A DNA stretch of 9,915 bases from Roseibacillus sp. (lineage in GTDB: Bacteria > Verrucomicrobiota > Verrucomicrobiae > Verrucomicrobiales > Akkermansiaceae). The position numbers and the translations under genes were made by a program. The DNA lies in contig PBNG01000084.1 of NCBI GenBank assembly GCA_002723015.1, positions 18,607-28,521 of the forward strand, given 5' to 3'. Of this stretch, positions 8,548 through 9,915 are shown piece after piece; position 1 is the stretch's first letter, and every line of letters begins with the position of its first letter. Under the pieces are notes generated by a model. The model saw nothing but the letters and a program-made list of their open reading frames with translations. It made no database searches and was not told the DNA's origin.

Positions 8548-9390
8548 ATGTCTCCGCCCATGAGGTTTTCCCTTTTCCCGGTTGCGGCCATGGCTTTTCT
8601 GCCATGGCACTCTCTCGACGCGCGCCCCTTCACCAACTCTGAGGGAAAGACCCTTGAGGCAGAAATCGTCCGTGCTTCAGCAAGTGAGGTTACTCTCCGG
8701 ATGGCCAACAAGCGCACGGCCACAGTGAAAATAGCGAGCCTCAGCGAGATCGATCAAACCTATATTCGCAAGTGGTTGGCAGCTCAAATCCCTCCCCTTC
8801 GCGTTACCCCCAACATGGTCCGCAAGACAACCAAGGAATCGCGCCGAAGCTTTTTTTCATCCAGTAACAGGTATTACCGGCAGATTTATGATCTCGGCGT
8901 CGATTTTCAGAACAACGACAACGCCAAGGAGCTGGAGAAAAGCTCTCTCAAATACATGCTCATCGGACGCTCTCTGAGCGACCCCAAGAAACACAAGGTC
9001 CTCGCAGTCCAGACCAGAGAGTTCGAAGTGCCCGCCGGAGGAGGGCATACGGTCAGTTTCGAGAAAGAGCAGAATATATATTCCGAGGAGAGTTCCTACG
9101 GGAGCTACAAATGCATCGGCTTTGTGCTCTATGGAGCGCGAAAGAAAGACAACCGTGAGGTCTACACATTCGGATCTACACCCCAACTTGAGGAAGCCCT
9201 TTATTCCATCATTCAACTCAGGGAGCGCGATGTGGCGGACGAGAACTTTCAGCCAGTCGGGGAAAGAACCCGCAGTTCCCGAAGAGACAGCCGGAAACCA
9301 GAGGATCTCCCCGGAATCCTGGACCCCCAACGCGGGGAAAAGCCAGCTCAGGAACCAAAGCCGCCCGCGCCCCCCATCATTATCAGGTAA
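8548..9390 (+). CDS. Secreted SHD1-like domain protein with an unassigned C-terminal domain
   Basis: A 280-residue exported protein. The N-terminus (to about residue 25, ending SLDA) looks like a signal peptide. Either the ATG at 8548 or the one at 8560 (giving MRFSLFPVAAMAF) could be the start. Residues about 25-78 match the SHD1-like domain seen in many Planctomycetes and Verrucomicrobia secreted proteins: FTNSEGKTLEAEIV, then VTLRMANKRTATVKIASLS, then DQTYIRKW. Residues about 90-230 form a second region with alternating hydrophobic strands (KHKVLAVQTREFEVPAGGG, then YKCIGFVLYGARKK) that I do not recognise; a beta-rich fold is likely. The tail after 235 is rich in Arg, Pro and Glu and looks disordered. 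The second region may bind a partner or polysaccharide, but nothing in the sequence shows this. It is divergent from the protease gene and convergent with the hemoglobin gene, 23 bases away. Confidence 0.85.
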   Translation: MSPPMRFSLFPVAAMAFLPWHSLDARPFTNSEGKTLEAEIVRASASEVTLRMANKRTATVKIASLSEIDQTYIRKWLAAQIPPLRVTPNMVRKTTKESRRSFFSSSNRYYRQIYDLGVDFQNNDNAKELEKSSLKYMLIGRSLSDPKKHKVLAVQTREFEVPAGGGHTVSFEKEQNIYSEESSYGSYKCIGFVLYGARKKDNREVYTFGSTPQLEEALYSIIQLRERDVADENFQPVGERTRSSRRDSRKPEDLPGILDPQRGEKPAQEPKPPAPPIIIR

Positions 9391-9413
9391 ATTCTAAGAC
9401 CGAGAAACGCGGT

Positions 9414-9779
9414 TTACGAGGGACCCTGGTTTCGCATGAAATCTGCGACCTGCGCAAAGAAGGGTTGCAGCTCGGAGCGTACTTCCGGGGAAAGTCCACA
9501 TTCTGTCATGGAGTCCCCCATAAGCTCCATCCACCGGTCCCGCTCTGCCTCACCGATCCGGAAAGACATATGTCTCATCCTCAGCCGCGGGTGACCCCGC
9601 TGCTCGGGGTATCGGCGGTCTCCTCCAAAGCGGAAGCATAGGAACAGGTAAAGCCGCTCCTCCGCTCCTGCTGCGTCCTGTTCCGAATACATGGGCCCCA
9701 GCAGACCGTCTCCGGGAATCCGACGGTAAAATGCTGCCGCGAGCTCCCGGAACCCTCTCTCCCCGAAACCTGCGGTCAA
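9414..9779 (-). CDS. Group II truncated hemoglobin (GlbO-like)
   Basis: A 121-residue 2/2 globin that would bind heme and oxygen or nitric oxide in the cytoplasm. The assignment rests on AAGAEERLYLFLCFRFGG (36-53) and RGHPRLRMRH (61-70), close to the corresponding parts of Mycobacterium GlbO. Proximal heme ligand His F8 is His70. Tyr18 (B10), Tyr31 (CD1) and Trp83 (G8) match the group II polar distal pocket. The start is uncertain. The only standard start codon in frame is TTG at 9779, which leaves helix A short, and upstream the frame is open to the window edge without ATG, GTG or TTG. The TTG overlaps the TGA of another open frame (TTGA), which favours this start by coupling. The role of such globins in these bacteria is not settled; oxygen or NO chemistry is plausible. 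Confidence 0.88.
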   Translation of the reverse strand: MTAGFGERGFRELAAAFYRRIPGDGLLGPMYSEQDAAGAEERLYLFLCFRFGGDRRYPEQRGHPRLRMRHMSFRIGEAERDRWMELMGDSMTECGLSPEVRSELQPFFAQVADFMRNQGPS

Positions 9780-9910
9780 ACGGCGGCGGACAAGCGGCGC
9801 ACAGCCCCAACGTCCGTTCTCATCGTCCGGCAGCTCCGAGGTTCCCGATTCGGCAACGTCGCTCCGGCGATCTGCTCGACGACCCCGGCAGCTTTGCGAC
9901 CCGCCGCCAT
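9776..9910 (-). CDS. Possible short ORF or 3' end of an upstream gene, overlapping the hemoglobin start
   Basis: On the minus strand an ATG at 9910 opens a 44-codon frame that ends with TGA at 9778-9776, overlapping the TTG of the hemoglobin gene as TTGA. The product starts MAAGRKAAGVVEQIAG and ends VRRLSAAV; it is basic, without a recognisable domain. The frame is also open from 9910 to the window edge, so the ATG may be internal and this may be the C-terminus of a larger gene. Third codon positions are about 75% G or C, compatible with coding. In GC-rich DNA a frame this short is weak evidence, and the competing frame that extends the hemoglobin is open too. Confidence 0.3.
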   Translation of the reverse strand: MAAGRKAAGVVEQIAGATLPNREPRSCRTMRTDVGAVRRLSAAV

Positions 9911-9915
9911 CGCTC

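Noticed and set aside
8410..8610. N-terminal extension of the CPBP protease
   Set aside because: The extra 67 residues are basic and non-hydrophobic and would overlap the start of the divergent SHD1 gene. The ATG at 8409 leads straight into the first membrane segment.
9550..9810. An 86-codon minus-strand frame beginning with TTG
   Set aside because: It is out of frame with the hemoglobin over the same bases, and the hemoglobin has all the heme-pocket residues.

Overview
This window looks like ordinary chromosomal DNA from a fairly high-GC Gram-negative-type bacterium. I infer the phylum Verrucomicrobiota. The grounds are a secreted protein with an SHD1-like domain (common in Planctomycetes and Verrucomicrobia), the N-terminal style of HflX, few Shine-Dalgarno sites, and a group II truncated hemoglobin whose helix E region fits what I recall from that phylum. 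This rests on remembered family resemblance, not on a search. I see no rRNA, tRNA, insertion sequence, prophage, CRISPR array or origin. No stretch longer than 300 bases lacks a gene.

Layout, left to right. A minus-strand block holds a membrane-anchored protein cut off by the left edge (1-213), a secreted L,D-transpeptidase with cell-wall-binding domains (305-1525), and the ribosome-associated GTPase HflX (1714-3012). A 256-base divergent region with a perfect 7-bp inverted repeat separates hflX from the plus-strand leuC-leuD pair (3269-5325), which makes both subunits of isopropylmalate isomerase for leucine synthesis. Next come three minus-strand genes, in order of transcription: a CPBP-family membrane protease (8409-7522), thiL (thiamine-monophosphate kinase, 7547-6639, overlapping the protease gene by 26 bases) and a secreted coiled-coil protein (6522-5341). 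Divergent from the protease gene is a secreted SHD1-domain protein (8548-9390). It faces a truncated hemoglobin (9779-9414), which has a TTG start that overlaps the stop of another open frame running off the right edge.

The genes are a mix of housekeeping functions (leucine, thiamine diphosphate, ribosome rescue) and envelope functions (peptidoglycan cross-linking, membrane protease, secreted coiled coil, SHD1 protein). They do not form one evident pathway, and I do not see a convincing new multi-gene system. The items most worth a second look are the SHD1 protein with an unassigned C-terminal domain, the departure of HflX from its usual linker motif, the in-frame 9-bp repeat in thiL, the TTGA junction at the hemoglobin gene, and the inverted repeat upstream of leuC.
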